From: Brachypterus glaber
Taxonomy: Eukaryota; Arthropoda; Insecta; Coleoptera; Kateretidae
Direction: 5' to 3'
DNA length: 64,000 nt
Assembly: GCA_958510825.1 (NCBI GenBank)
Contig: OY294047.1
Span: 43,236,006 to 43,300,005 of the forward strand
Part shown: positions 23,250 through 36,000 of the stretch, one piece after another
Numbering within the stretch: position 1 is the stretch's first letter
Layout: each line of letters starts with the position of its first letter
The notes under the pieces: generated by a model
The model's input: the letters and a program-made list of their open reading frames with translations, nothing else
Databases searched by the model: none
Told to the model about the DNA's origin: nothing
Translations under genes and position numbers: made by a program

Positions 23250-23345
23250 AATGGGGGTAATTACCCCACAAGCGGCTTGTTTTCTAAACTTGTACTCGTG
23301 CGCTAAAAACGTATGTTATGAAACTAGTGCTTTAATATACTATTT
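23250..23345 (-). repeat. Hairpin end block, fragment
   Basis: On the reverse strand it reads ATAGTATATTAAAGCACTAG, then TTTCATAACATACGTTTTTA, GCGCACGAG and AAACAAGCCGCTTGTGG. It is the same subfamily as 34125-34235, which starts with the same terminus. Only one end is seen here. Confidence 0.5.
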
Positions 23346-23509
23346 GAATTTTGGATGCAAAAAAACGTTGCAAACTTCAGCTTCATAAATAATTGTAGAA
23401 TTTGTAGCAATTTTTTTTCTAAATACGCATTTTCATGAAATAAATAAAGGGAGGTTGAAGCCAGAAATATCAGGAAGGGGCGCCAAAACGAGGTCAAGTG
23501 GACCATAAC

Positions 23510-23850
23510 CTTTAAATTCGTAAAAGTTTTGGCCTGTGGCGCTAGAAGTTTTTTACGTTTTTGTGTAATTTGGAATGTAAAACTGTTTTAAAATTAAAGT
23601 TTGTAAAAAAACACTTGCGGCACTAGGGCTTTTTGTAAACATTTGAATAATAAAACTGCTTAAAAATTAAAATATATAGATCTTCAAGTTTGTAAAAATT
23701 TCGCCTGTTGCCCTAGGGTAAGCGATATCCGTAAAAAAATTTAGCCTGCGGCGTTAGAACTTTCTGGATTTTTTTTTAAATTTGGAATAATAAAACTGTT
23801 TAAAAATTAAAATATACCAAGGTTTTCTTACGTTTTTTTTTTTTTTAATT
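23510..23850 (+). repeat. Degenerate tandem repeat, GCCTGCGGCGCTAG units
   Basis: At least three units contain (G)CCTGYGGCGCTAGAA or a variant, followed by GTTTGTAAAA and AATAATAAAACTGTTTAAAAA, with a period of roughly 110-130 bp. The reverse complement of the same unit lies inside the TIR element at 12564-13288. Confidence 0.6.
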
Positions 23851-24104
23851 AAGACTGCAGTAAAGACCAGTAGAAAACGAATCGGAATCTACTGGATCCT
23901 ACTGGTCTCTACTTGTTTTTTTTTTAACAGGGTATATAGTATAATATAAAACCTAGTGTCGGGCATTAAAATCAATAAAAAAATAAATATAGATTATTAT
24001 ATATTTTATAAGTAATTATAATATGATATATACTTATCCTTGACATTGAAAAAATGACCTGTAGGCATCTTTTAAATATTTATGCAAGCCTACATCAAAA
24101 AATT

Positions 24105-24750
24105 ACATCGGCACTTAGTGCTACTAAGAGTGCCGATGTATTGAAATACTCGCCGAAAAGTTAAAATCTTTGACCACGTTTTTTCACATTTCTCGACGTT
24201 TTAGACCATTCGAGTCGAAATCAGTAAAAAAAAAATTTGCGTCTGTCTGTCTGGGTGTAAACTCTAACTCCATTTCTACATGAGATATCGACTTGCGATT
24301 TTTTGCATATTGTTTCTTATTGTATTCCGATGCTGATTAGATTTTGGGGGTAAGGGGGTAAAAATAGGGTAAAACTCCTATTTTTAGCGTTTTTTGTTTA
24401 TAATTAAGGAAATTATTATTGTATTTGGTTAATTTAGCACTTATATAAAAGATAATTTTAAATTGGTCAAAAAATGTTATAAACAACGTTTTCCTAAAAC
24501 GCATTGTTTTCGAGATATTGGCGTTCAAAGCAGTAAAAGGTTTTTTTAGCATATCTCACATATTTATAACCCGATTTCAAAAAAATTATATTTTAAATAA
24601 AAGCTCTTTTTAAGCCCTAGAAAAAAATTAAATTATATACAGTTTTTTGCTAGAATATAATTTTTTAAAGATACAAAATTTAAAATCAAACCAAACACCT
24701 AGTTTGAAATTTGCAAAATAGATGGCTCTAGTGTACAATAGTGCCGATGT
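24105..24750. mobile_element. TIR element with ACATCGGCACT ends
   Basis: Left ACATCGGCACTTAGTGCTAC and right AGTGCCGATGT are inverted. The first about 30 bases themselves form a stem (GGCACTTAGT with ACTAAGAGTGCC). The interior has GTCTGTCTGTCTGGGTG, a palindrome-rich A/T core and AACGCCAATATCTCGAAAAC-like sequence on the reverse strand. That interior matches the centre of the palindrome at 62815-63945 in inverted orientation. Confidence 0.65.
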
Positions 24751-25253
24751 TTTGACAGGGTGCTTGCAACGTTTCATCTAGTTAATATTTAAAACATTAA
24801 ATAGAAAATATTTTGTGCAGTCATAACAACCAAATTGGTTAAACCAATTAGTAATGATTACACAGGCCAACAAGGATTTTGTGATCGGATGTTTTTTTCT
24901 GGCTTAGTTAAGACCCATTGACTGTCAAAAAAGCTTTTTCACGTATAATTTTTTTAGCTATAAGCCTCATTCCATTTTAAATATTTAAGTTATGGACATT
25001 GTTCTACATCAACATAATCAAAAGAAGCCATTTGACACATTTTCAGAAATCAAAACAAAAATAAAATTTTGGACCACCCTAATGGCGCGAAATTTTTTTT
25101 TGAAAATTTTCGTTATTTTATTCTAAATCAGCGGTAGTCCTATGTAAAAATTCAGAATGTTTTCCCCGTTTTTTTTTTCTGGTCCACTGTGCGGTTGTTT
25201 AAAACCCTTACGTGATGAACAAAAACGGAAGTTATATTCGAAATCAACATAAC

Positions 25254-25465
25254 TATGGTCTGTTTTTTTCAAGCAAGATAATAAATTAAAAACCGCACAG
25301 TAAATATTTTTACAACAGGTTTGAATAGTATATGTTTGTGTATAGAATATAGTTATGTTTTATAAAATAAACTACGCAGTATATTCGCACATCCAATAGT
25401 CGAATCTGTTTTTAAAATATTCACTCTGCGATTTTTAATTTACTTGCTTGAAAAAACAGACCATA
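25254..25465. mobile_element. MITE with TATGGTCTGTTTTTTTCAAG ends
   Basis: About 50-bp inverted ends (TATGGTCTGTTTTTTTCAAG and its complement at 25446-25465), TA-bordered, 212 bp overall. Mariner-like MITEs have this size and target; the family is not assigned. Confidence 0.75.
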
Positions 25466-25681
25466 AGTTACCCAAAAACAGCTGTCAGATCCAAATCAAT
25501 TTTCAAAAGTTGTAATTTTGTTGGCCTTTGTTATTTTTTGCGATAACTCAGTTATTGTTGTTTATATGACAAAACTTCTTGCACTGGTAAAAAATATGTT
25601 TAATTTTCTGCAAAAACACATTTAGTCATTTTCGATGTAGGGCTATTAGTTTTCTTGATATAGCAATTTAAAGATAATCCC

Positions 25682-25824
25682 TATCAAAAATAAAATTTTA
25701 ACCACATAAAATCTCATAAAACCTGTTAGACTAACCGAGTTGAAGCATGTAAAATTTGAAAATTTAGTGGGTTAGTGTAACAGGTTTTATGAGATTCTAT
25801 GTGGTTAAAATTTTATTTTTGATA
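25682..25824. repeat. Inverted repeat with 55-bp arms
   Basis: Arms 25682-25736 and 25770-25824 pair at 53 of 55 positions around a 33-base loop (TATCAAAAATAAAATTTTAA on the left). It is probably a small foldback MITE lying next to the element at 25838. Confidence 0.8.
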
Positions 25825-25837
25825 AGGTCGCCACTTA

Positions 25838-26592
25838 AGTGATAACAATTCGTCGTATCAGAACAACAAGGTTTCAACTAACATTTTTTCAGGTTTTCAC
25901 TTTTTTGCATTTTTTAATAGAGCTTTTTACTACCTTTTTGCCTGTACCAAAAAAACAAAAATATTATACACATAGCCCATTTTATTTACAATACATCCAT
26001 GTTCTATCTGCATTTTTTGAGATTTTTTTAGTGGTACGAGGTTCTAACTGATAATAAAGTTTAATTTGAATTTTTTACTTAAAAATCGGGTACTCAGTTA
26101 ATGAAAATTAGCTTAAGTCACTAGTGCATAAAAAGTTTGGCCTGTCATTTTTACCAAAATTATGGAGGTTGATGAGGAATACTTATGCGAAACAACTATT
26201 AATTATCAATTTCAATAATGATTAATAATAATTTATGCAAAATATTGCATTTATGTACAAATTATTAAAACAAACAGCCAAAAAACATGTGAATTTAATG
26301 CAAAACGGTTCTACTTCAGTTGGAACATTGTTGTACTACTACTTTTCATAGATTTTTGGGTTATCAAAGTTCCAACTGATTATTTATTTTAGCTAATATT
26401 TAAAATATCAACAAAATGTGTATTTTAGGTACTAATTTATCCTAATATAAGCCCATCACAGCATAATACACCATTCAGTTATGAAATTTTACGTAAGTTT
26501 CATGATTTGATTTTAAAGTTTTGATTGATCATAACTCAAAACTATAATTTATACATTGAAACCTTGTTGTTCTCATACGACGAATTGTTGCC
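25838..26592. mobile_element. TIR element, about 750 bp
   Basis: Ends share AACAATTCGTCGTAT and AGAACAACAAGGTTTCAA in inverted orientation (left about 25843-25876, right about 26555-26588). The interior is AT-rich, with a short frame lacking any domain. Its right end lies about 40 bp upstream of the probable FBXL6 leader acceptor at 26634. Confidence 0.7.
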
Positions 26593-26634
26593 ACCCGTCT
26601 AGGAAGGTTACTCATTTCCCTTGTTTTCTTTCAG

Positions 26635-26747
26635 TTTTAGTACGATGTTTTTACCAACATAGCCTTGGTAAACATCAGCCCAGTTCAACAATTCTCTGTC
26701 TGGATATGTAAAAGTTTTCTCCCACGTTTCGTCAGAAAAGTCTCATC
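26635..26747 (+). promoter_or_regulatory. FBXL6 5' leader with a short upstream ORF
   Basis: The leader is bounded by a strong candidate acceptor (pyrimidine tract ending TTTCTTTCAG at 26634) and the start codon at 26748. An upstream ATG at 26645 opens a five-codon frame ending TAG, in a different frame from the main one, which could reduce translation. If the acceptor is not used, this region would instead be promoter-proximal leader. Confidence 0.45.
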
Positions 26748-27012
26748 ATGTCCAGTTCAGCCAAGACTCCGCCGAGTTTTTCCGGAGCCAGACACCACCC
26801 AGAAGATCCGGATCTTAGGAAAAATGTGCCGGACCTAAACGGCGAGGTGAAGCACTCCGTGGCCAGTTTTTTGCCTAATAACAATGTTTGTGACAATGTA
26901 GTGTCGTCTGTTTGTGATACGCAAGAAATTGACAATTGTGGTGTGAAAAATGAGGGAGTTCTGGAGGAAGCGGGTGCACAGACGAATAGAGACTGCCTAG
27001 ATAAACCTTCCG
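26748..27012 (+). CDS. FBXL6: FBXL6 exon 1
   Basis: The exon starts at ATG 26748 (CTCATCATGTCC) and ends at donor CCG/GTAAGT, one base into a codon. It encodes residues 1-88: Ser/Pro/Asp/Asn-rich, several Cys, no domain. The start is chosen because it is the first ATG in this frame after the leader acceptor and because the frame joins exon 2 in phase (G + AC = Asp). The much less repetitive composition stands out from the flanks. Confidence 0.8.
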
Positions 27013-30000
27013 GTAAGTTTTTTTTACGAATGGAATAAAGAAATAGTATATTACATACTGAGGTGGAAAATGTTTAATTTTCTGAGGGAAAGTTAGCACC
27101 AAGGGGCGTTAGCCCCGGGGTCAGTTAATTTCCGAAGGTTTGCGTACTATTTTATTCACAATTTTTACCTATTTTATTAACAATTGTATATTTTTTGTTC
27201 CACGCATAGAAAAAAAGTATAGAATGCTCTCTTGAAAATAATTTCGTATTACTACGCCATTTCTAGGCTTGAAAGTCCAATAGAAAAGCTTATAATGCAT
27301 AGAATAAATTGAAAGCCTGCCACTAGTACTGAGTACTAGTGGCGCACCCGTGCCGGTAGAAATTCAATTTCAGTATAAAAATTAAATTTGAGTGCGCAGG
27401 GTATGGTCCCACGGAAAATCTGAATCTAAATTTATACACGGAAAGAAATTAGTGGGCTCTGCGCTATACATTATAAGATATTTGGTAACAGTGGCAAATT
27501 ATAGTGATTTAAGCTATAGATTATAAGGGACACAATAACTAATAATGTTAAAAATAAATTGGAAACGATTATATATATTACAGAAACGATTATATTTATT
27601 ACAGGCACTATTATAAATTTACAGAAATTTTATTATATTATAAAAATTATTAGCACGGACAATAATTAAATCTATTTAAGCTATAAATGCCATACTATTT
27701 GTTATATTTTATTATTCACTAAACAATTAAAGTATTTCATATAAATTTTTACACTGACTGCCATAATTGTAAGAGAAAGCCTTCTATTTATATAATAAGC
27801 GATTATAATTTGCTTGGTATGTGTGTTATAGCGCTCCTAGCTATAATTTTTTTTTTTCCGTGTACACTGGTAAAGTTAGTTACACATTTTTGCTTTATCA
27901 GTGCACGTATAGATGGCGATCTCCACGAAAATTAAACGATGCCGTGATTGGCTTTACACGTTTATGGTTATCCGAGCCTGTGGACAGCGCCTTATGTTGC
28001 TTAAAATGCTAGGCAAAGACATTATCGATATAACTGACGAAATTGGGACCCCTGACGAAATTAGGGACATAAGCCTTACTTAAAATTATATTTTTCCTAC
28101 ATTTTAAGTAGACAATACAATTATAAAACTTTTCGTAAAATTTCCACATGTATACGTTTTTTGTTGTTATACTTGCCATAAGTAACTTATTGCTGATTAG
28201 CCAGAATAAATTATGTTAATAAACATAAAAAAATTAAAATAAGCGTAAATTTCTTGATTACTTATTTATAAGCATGCTTTATGTATTTGTAGACTCTCGC
28301 CGATAGAGGGCCTTTGTTGTTTTATACTGTAGGGTTATCCCAGACATTTCATTCAACTTTTTTTTGGGTCGCTTTTTAATTTTGAATGGTTCAAACTGAT
28401 AAAAAATACGTAGCTAAAACTAGCTAAAAAGTGTACTTTTAGTTGGAATTTAAACAGGATTTGGGTTAAACTAGTCAGTTATGTTGTAAAAATCACCAAA
28501 CCATATAGATATATACCAGAACTAGTCGCGAAACCCGTTGTTCGCACGAGCATGTAATTATTATTTCTCGTCTTAGCATGGCCGGTTCTAACTTTTAGCA
28601 ATTACATTCAAAAGTTATAGGAATAATAATTCTTGGACAGGTCCGCCATTTTGTTTTCAACGGAGGGAGAATTTTATAAACGAAATTTTATATAGGTAAG
28701 TCCCCTAAAACTTATACAAAATATAAGTTTTCTATTTTATTCATAAACACAATAATCATAGAAAATGATAACTTTTTGGATTTTTTGTGGAATTTATGTG
28801 TAGCTGTGTAGATGTCAAGTTTCTGGCTAATTTGGAACTGGGTAAAAAGTGCAGACAAACATGATTTTTTGGTTGCGAAAATATACGCTCTTTTGTTTGA
28901 CTTTTAACGCATTAGCGTATAGAGCAACTACAAACTATCATCGCGCAAAAAATCAAAAAGGTCAATTTAGATGTCAGCTTATAGATTATCTCGTAATCTC
29001 GTAAAATGTAAGCGACAATATGGACCCTCTTCTGGCGGTGATTCACATTTATGCTAAATAAATCATTAGTTTTTTATTTAGGAGTGTAATAATCACTATT
29101 AATGACTTCTAAATTAACACGACCATTTAGAAATAGTACCTACCTATATTTCTAACCTAATAAGAAAATGAAACATTTTCAACTCGAGAGATGATATTTG
29201 GCCGAGGCGTAGTCCAAAATGATCAAAATTTGCGTTACGTAATACGTGAACATTCCCTAACTTAGGTTGAAAAAGAAAAACTTCAGCTTCATAGCTTTTT
29301 TAACTTTTAAAGAAACAGACAAAAATTATATATTTTGCTACTTTTTATAATGTATAAAGAACGTTTTTCTATATGCTTGTAGTCGTTTTGAATACGGAAA
29401 ACTCGAGGGGAAACTATAAATTGACAAATTTTTGCATTTATTATACTCCACTGTATCACACATTTCTTTTTTGTTCGTCGCACAGTGTTTCGTCTAGTGT
29501 ATAGCTAGCTGGACAAAATTATTTTTTTCACTACCAGCCTAAAACCACATCTTTATTACTGTTCTTTTCATTGGTAGAAATATTATTTCTCTACCTATGA
29601 CGTCAGAGGTTCTAACAATAATAAAATTGCACCATAGTTAATAATGAATTTTTATTCAGCTGTTTTGGCATCTGACGTTTCACTTAATTATTAAATCACA
29701 TTGCTATTTACAAGTGTCTTTAGGCACCAAATTTATTTATTGCATGATAAATTAAAAAATATTAACTAAATTAGTACCTATAAAACATGTTTTACAAAAA
29801 ACACTTCGAAAAGTGAAAATCATTGGCCCATCATATTCAACCATAGATTATACAACCCATATATTTTCGTAAGGATCATAGATTACTAGAGGTACAACCC
29901 CCATATATTGATTTTTGAGACAATAGATTCTCCCTCACAGTTTTCGCCTGTCCCCTTATTTCTGGGAGAGTACCAGAATCATCACTTTGCATTTCACTTT

Positions 30001-33000
30001 CCATTTTTATATATTTTATTACACTTAACACAGAAACACTTTCTAACTTAATAATTTTAGCAGATCACCAGAAAATTTCTGCCAGAAATGTCAAGTTATT
30101 CATTTGTTTTTTTAATGGCCGCGAACGACCAGCGTGATATTTTAAATTTATGAGCTTTTTCATTAAATTTTAGTAAAAAAAAATAAATAAATAGCTAATT
30201 AATTGTACTGGTAGTGAAAAAAATACTATATTTTCCACGTGAGTGAAGATTTAACATTTTAGACCGCGTCTTGCGGGCTTGGCGCTAGCGCGCTCATCCC
30301 GCAATTTGACGCAGGTCAAAAATGTTAAACTTCTCTCACTTGGTAAATAATATAGTAATATTTGTTTTAATTGCATAGAATTGTATATTATGCAATAACA
30401 AGGGCATATCAGAGAGAACAAAACATTATTTTCATAAAAAAAAGATTTTATTTTTTTACAATGAAATAATACGAGGATAAGACATTAAGGTAGACGTAAA
30501 AGTGCAATATCGAATGAAAATTAACAAAATTAAAACAAAATAATAAATCTTTACATACTATATAAATTATTAGTCCTAAAACATAACATTATCCGATGAT
30601 GACTCAACAAAAAAAAAAAAAAACTAAATTAAATTGTTTGATATTTACAAATTTAAAAAATCTATATAAAACATTTTACTATTCCTTAAAACGACTTTTG
30701 TTTGATTAACGCAGTCGTCCCTTCGAAGTGACTGATCGATTTCGTGCTTTTTAGCACTCTTCAGAGCCACATATCGGTAGTAGGGACAACTACGAAAATC
30801 AAATCCTTTCCATATATCTCTATATAGAGTTTAAAAATCGTTGTAAGGAAAAGCAAAAACAGCTAGCGACATCTACTGCTAAAAGCAGAGACTGGATAAA
30901 CCTATCGACAGTCCAAAAAAGGAAGCAGTTATTGGTTTCAAGCGTGCAATAGGTTCTTGAAACCAATAACTGCTTCCTTTTTTGGACTGTCGATAGGTTT
31001 ATCCAGTCTCTGCTTTTAGCAGTAGATGTCGCTAGCTGTTTTTGCTTTTCCTTACAACGATTTTTAAACTCTATATAGAGATATATGGAAAGGATTTGAT
31101 TTTCGTAGTTGTCCCTACTACCGATATGTGGCTCTGAAGAGTGCTAAAAAGCACGAAATCGATCAGTCACTTCGGAGGGACGACTGCGTTAATCAAACAA
31201 AAGTCGTTTTAAGGAATAGTAAAATGTTTTATAAAAAAAAATAGCCTAAAGGCTGGTCTAGATCAAAAGTTGTGGTCTTTGAAAATTAAAGAAATTTTCA
31301 AAAAAAAATTAACAGTACATTCAGTTACATATTTTAAGTACAACTACCCAACAAAACTGTATTTTTTTACATAAATATAATAAACATACCTTGAATAAAA
31401 GCTTCCATCACTAAAACACATTTCACTTTCACTAAAAATTTTGAGAGATGTTATCGAAACTGTGGCAAAATTGCAACTGGTACGAAATTCTCTTCTGTAA
31501 TTTGTTTGGTCTTTAAGAGACAGGCTCAGTGCCTATGGCTCATTTATCTAAAATTTGAATTAATTTGAATGGATAATTGGGGGAGTGAGTCTCTGCTCAC
31601 TGATGCTGATTTGCATCTGTCATGAATTTTTGGGTGTGACGAGGAAGGTGGGAGGGGGATTTGGGGGGATGGAGTAGGGATTGGAGGGAGGTGTGGGGGG
31701 AGTGAAACTAGTTCACTGGTGCTGGAGATGCACCTGTCCTGTGTTTGTGGGCACCATTACTGGTTGAGGACATTTTTGATCTTTTTGTAAGTGTAGTGGA
31801 TTTCATGATCGTAATCTAGAAAATTTGAGATGAGGGGGTTTGGGTGGTCTAAATTGTCTTGTATAAAAGACTTACTGTATCGGATGATTTCCGTTTTTAG
31901 GAGGGGCATGTCGAGATCTCTGTGAATTTGGTTGTTCCGCATGAACCAGGGGGTACGAAATTGGCCGCAACGCCTTGCTTATCACTTACCTTTAATCCAG
32001 GCTACCTAATTAGGGAATAATCCTGTGACCTTTATTTCTTGGATTTGGTACCTGGGAGGGGATGTTTCCTACGTGGCACCGTTAGTTTCATGTAATTAGG
32101 TCATGCATTTTGTCATCTAGACGAAACAGTGCGTCGGTCTGTGTCTTATATCTCGTATATTTATCAAGAGGGGAATGTCGCTATGAAATTTTCAGGAAAA
32201 TCAAATTCTGTGAAAGGAAGTTCTTCCAAAGGACTTAAATGCTTTAGAGAAAAGTCTAAAAATATATAAAAAATTGAAGGAAAAGTCCGATAAACTCCAA
32301 ATTTTCAGAAAACATTACTTCGATTGATAGAAATATTCATACCGATTTAAAACGTAAAATTATTACAAAAACAAAATAAAATACCCATAACTTAAGTAAA
32401 TTTATTCGAAATTTACACGGAAAACTTTTCAGGTATTTTATAAAATTACGCTCTTAAAATACGGTTCGTGTTATTTAATCGTAAAACGCATCAAAACAAA
32501 ACTGAAGAACGCCAATCTAATATTATTATACTCTTAACTGCGCGCAAGCGCTAGAATATGCACGGCATTCCTGAAGGACTAATGAGATGAAGTAGCTCTA
32601 CAGAAAAATCTGATTAGGGAGCGTTCAAGTATTACGTAACGCAAATTTTGATCATTTTGGACCCTCACCTCCCCCCTTCTGTAACGCTATTTTCCTATAC
32701 CATTAACGTGGGCGTAACACCCCCCTAGGAGCGTTACGTAATACTTGAACGTTCCCTTATAGATCATGGTAGCAGAAGGTCTACACATTACAGATGCTTT
32801 TACAGCTAAATCCAGAAAATTTGTTTTTGGTAAATAATGCTAAATAATCTTCTGCAGAATAATTCTGACAATAAATTGCATATTTTGTTGAACGATTCCG
32901 ATAGTATTTTTTTAGCTGATTCCGAATATCTTTAAAGTAAATATTTTTCCGTCTTCGAGAAAAATTATCTTGAAAATATTTTGTTCCGTTTTTCAAGTGC

Positions 33001-36000
33001 TTGTAGAAAAATTATCTATACTTGGGTATATTATACCAGAGAAAAGAGCTTTTACACAATAAATACGATAGTAATAACTACGATAGTTAGGTCTCGTTTA
33101 AACATCGTGATAGAGTCTCTATCATAGAGACTTGAAATTTGAAACAAAGATTTTTTAAGTGGTAAAGAACCTTTTGGTCCAAATTTCACGTCTCTATATA
33201 CTTAATATATTTTAAAAAGCGTTCTTGAAATATCGTAGCGTTAAGTTGTTTTGCAAAGGACTTGCATCTTTAATCTCAGCAAAGGACTTGCATCTTTAAT
33301 CTCACTGTATATAATTTATAATGTATATTTTAGCTGCCCATGAAAAGCAAACGTACAACAATAAATTTTAGTTGAATGTTATAGACTAGTCATGCAAGTC
33401 GGAAATTACAATTATTTCAATTTAGACAAATCTGTTATTGGAGAAATCTATAACAGAAAAAACCAATAAAGGGTACGTTCAAGTACGCCCCTTCATGTAA
33501 CTTACCATCAACTTTGTTGTGTACACAACCCCAACTTGTGACACGTGCTTTGGTTTAGAAGCTTTTTTCGAAAAAGTGTCCGAAGTCACCCACACCGTCC
33601 GAGGTCACCTCGGTTGGCGGTACTTTTCCTATACCATTAACATTGACTGGCGCTAACCCCCCTTCGCATTGTTGCGTTATATAATACTTGAACGAACCCA
33701 AAATGGTATACTCTCTGCTAATGCTAGTCTTACATTAAACAATCTTGGGTATATGCAAATTTGTAGTAAGACTAAATTGGCCAATCAAATACGTCGAAAA
33801 TAAAGGTCGGAGATTCAGTTGGTTAATTTCATACTGCTCATACCGTTTTTCCAAATAACTTTTCTAAGCTATTTTTACTGGTTTCCCACTTCAGCAAAAC
33901 GGTCGATTTTTAGTAAAAAATAAGTCTATTTTTAGCACAGAGGTTCCATATTTGCAAAAAAGTATACCCAGTAAGCAACTGCCTAAGACATGTGTATACC
34001 CAGTGAGCAATTTTTACTGGGCATCTACTTTTGCAAAAAATCCCCCATTTTCTTAAAAAGGGCTCGTTGTTAGGCATACGTATCCATTTAGATACACAAA
34101 TATACGTTAAACAGTGCTCAGATTATATTAGTATATTAAAGAACTAGTTTCATAACATACGTTTTTAGCGCACGAGTACAAGTTTAGAAAACGAGCCGCT
34201 TGCGGTGAATTTTCTAAAGTACTAGTGCGCTAAAATTTTAAAAAACTTACATTTAAATTGATTACTGATTTAGGGATTTTTGTTTAGAATTGGCATTACA
34301 GTTTTCGCCATGTTTAAAATTCTAAGGACGAATATTGTTTGATATATTTTATAGTCATTTCTTCTCTTTTCCACTGCAAGTAACCAAGCTACAATTTTAA
34401 CACGGTAAAACATAACCTAAACACAAAATTTTGTAGAAAATTAAACTTTAAACCGACGTTCACAATTGCACAGCAAACGTCAAGAGATAGACTTTTGTCT
34501 GTTGCCAACCCAAAAGAAAAAAAAGTAGAGACCCCTTATGGGCATATAAGAACACGCAAAATGCGTGTGATTATGAGCTTATAAGAGTCGCAAAATAGAA
34601 AAAAGTTTATTAAATAAGTTTGACCTATTAAGCCTAGATATACGCACACTCAGAGAAAAATCGTTGTAAAATCAAACAAATGTCATATGATTTAAAAGAA
34701 AACCAATATGTTTTTGCTCCGACAGTATTTTTTGTTAATTCAAAAAGATATTTTTCAATTTTATAAGACATTGTAAAAATAAAAATATTCCTTGTAATTT
34801 AAAAAATGTTTCCTTTTATTTGTAAACTTGTAAATGATTTAAATATAAAAATGGTTAATTTCAAAAGAATTATTTAATTATATTGATATTTTTCAACAAT
34901 CGAAAGGGAAATATTATAATTTTATTAAGAAAACATTTAAATAAGAAAGTAAGGGACAATATTTTTGCTTTAAAGTGAAAAACGTTTTGATGTAAGAATT
35001 ATTTTTTTAAATTAATATTATTCATAACTAAAACGTAAAGTTTTTACTTTTAATATTTTAAAAGACAATTTTTCTAAATTAAAATAATTTCTTATTGATT
35101 TTACAAGATGAGATTTTTCTGAGTGCAGCAAAAATATATCAATTTCTTTTTTGTTTAATTTAATAAACAATAAAGTTGATTGTGAGTTTTTACTAAGCAA
35201 GATTCAGTTTCAAATACCAAGAGGAAATAGGCAAATTAATACATTTAAGACCAACTTTGCAAAAACTAATATTGTGCTGAAATCACCTATTTATGTTATG
35301 TGTTCAAATTTTAACTGTATTGACAAGGTTGATATTAATTTTTCTAGTCTCAAACAAATTTTGTATGATAAAAATACTTAATTATTTATATATATTGGTC
35401 TATAGCCAGTTTTGTTATAAACTTTTATTTTGTGTCCTGCAATTGGTGTTAACTGTTGGGTAATAAACTCATTATTTATTTATTTACAATCCTGCTACAA
35501 ACTTGTATATCGGCAAAATACATAGTGTAAGCCTAGCTTTAAGCTGGAAGACAACTGTGTTCATAAATATATAAATTGAGTTTCAAGGTTGGATCTGATT
35601 GCTACCTATTGTTTTCTGTTCAAAGCCGTCTATAATTTTGATTTTAAATAAAAAGGATAATTATATATTAGCTCATTTTCCAACTGCTTTAAAAAACAAT
35701 CTACAATTGAAGAGTAAAACTTGCAAAGAGTCTAAGTGCCATTGGCACTTAGACCTATTTATACTCTTCAATTATATTTGGTACTATAAGTTACAGTTAC
35801 AAAGGGTCTATGTGCCAATGGCACTTAGACTCTTTGCAAGTTGTACTCTTCAATTTTGTAACTATACTACTAAAAATTATGTTTTTGGAATTAATTGCGT
35901 TGACCCAAAAAATTACAGTATGTACCCTATTAAAAATGACGGGGCTTTGCGGTTATAAATGGTGCACAAACCCGTCATTTTAATAGGGTAGTTTACAACT

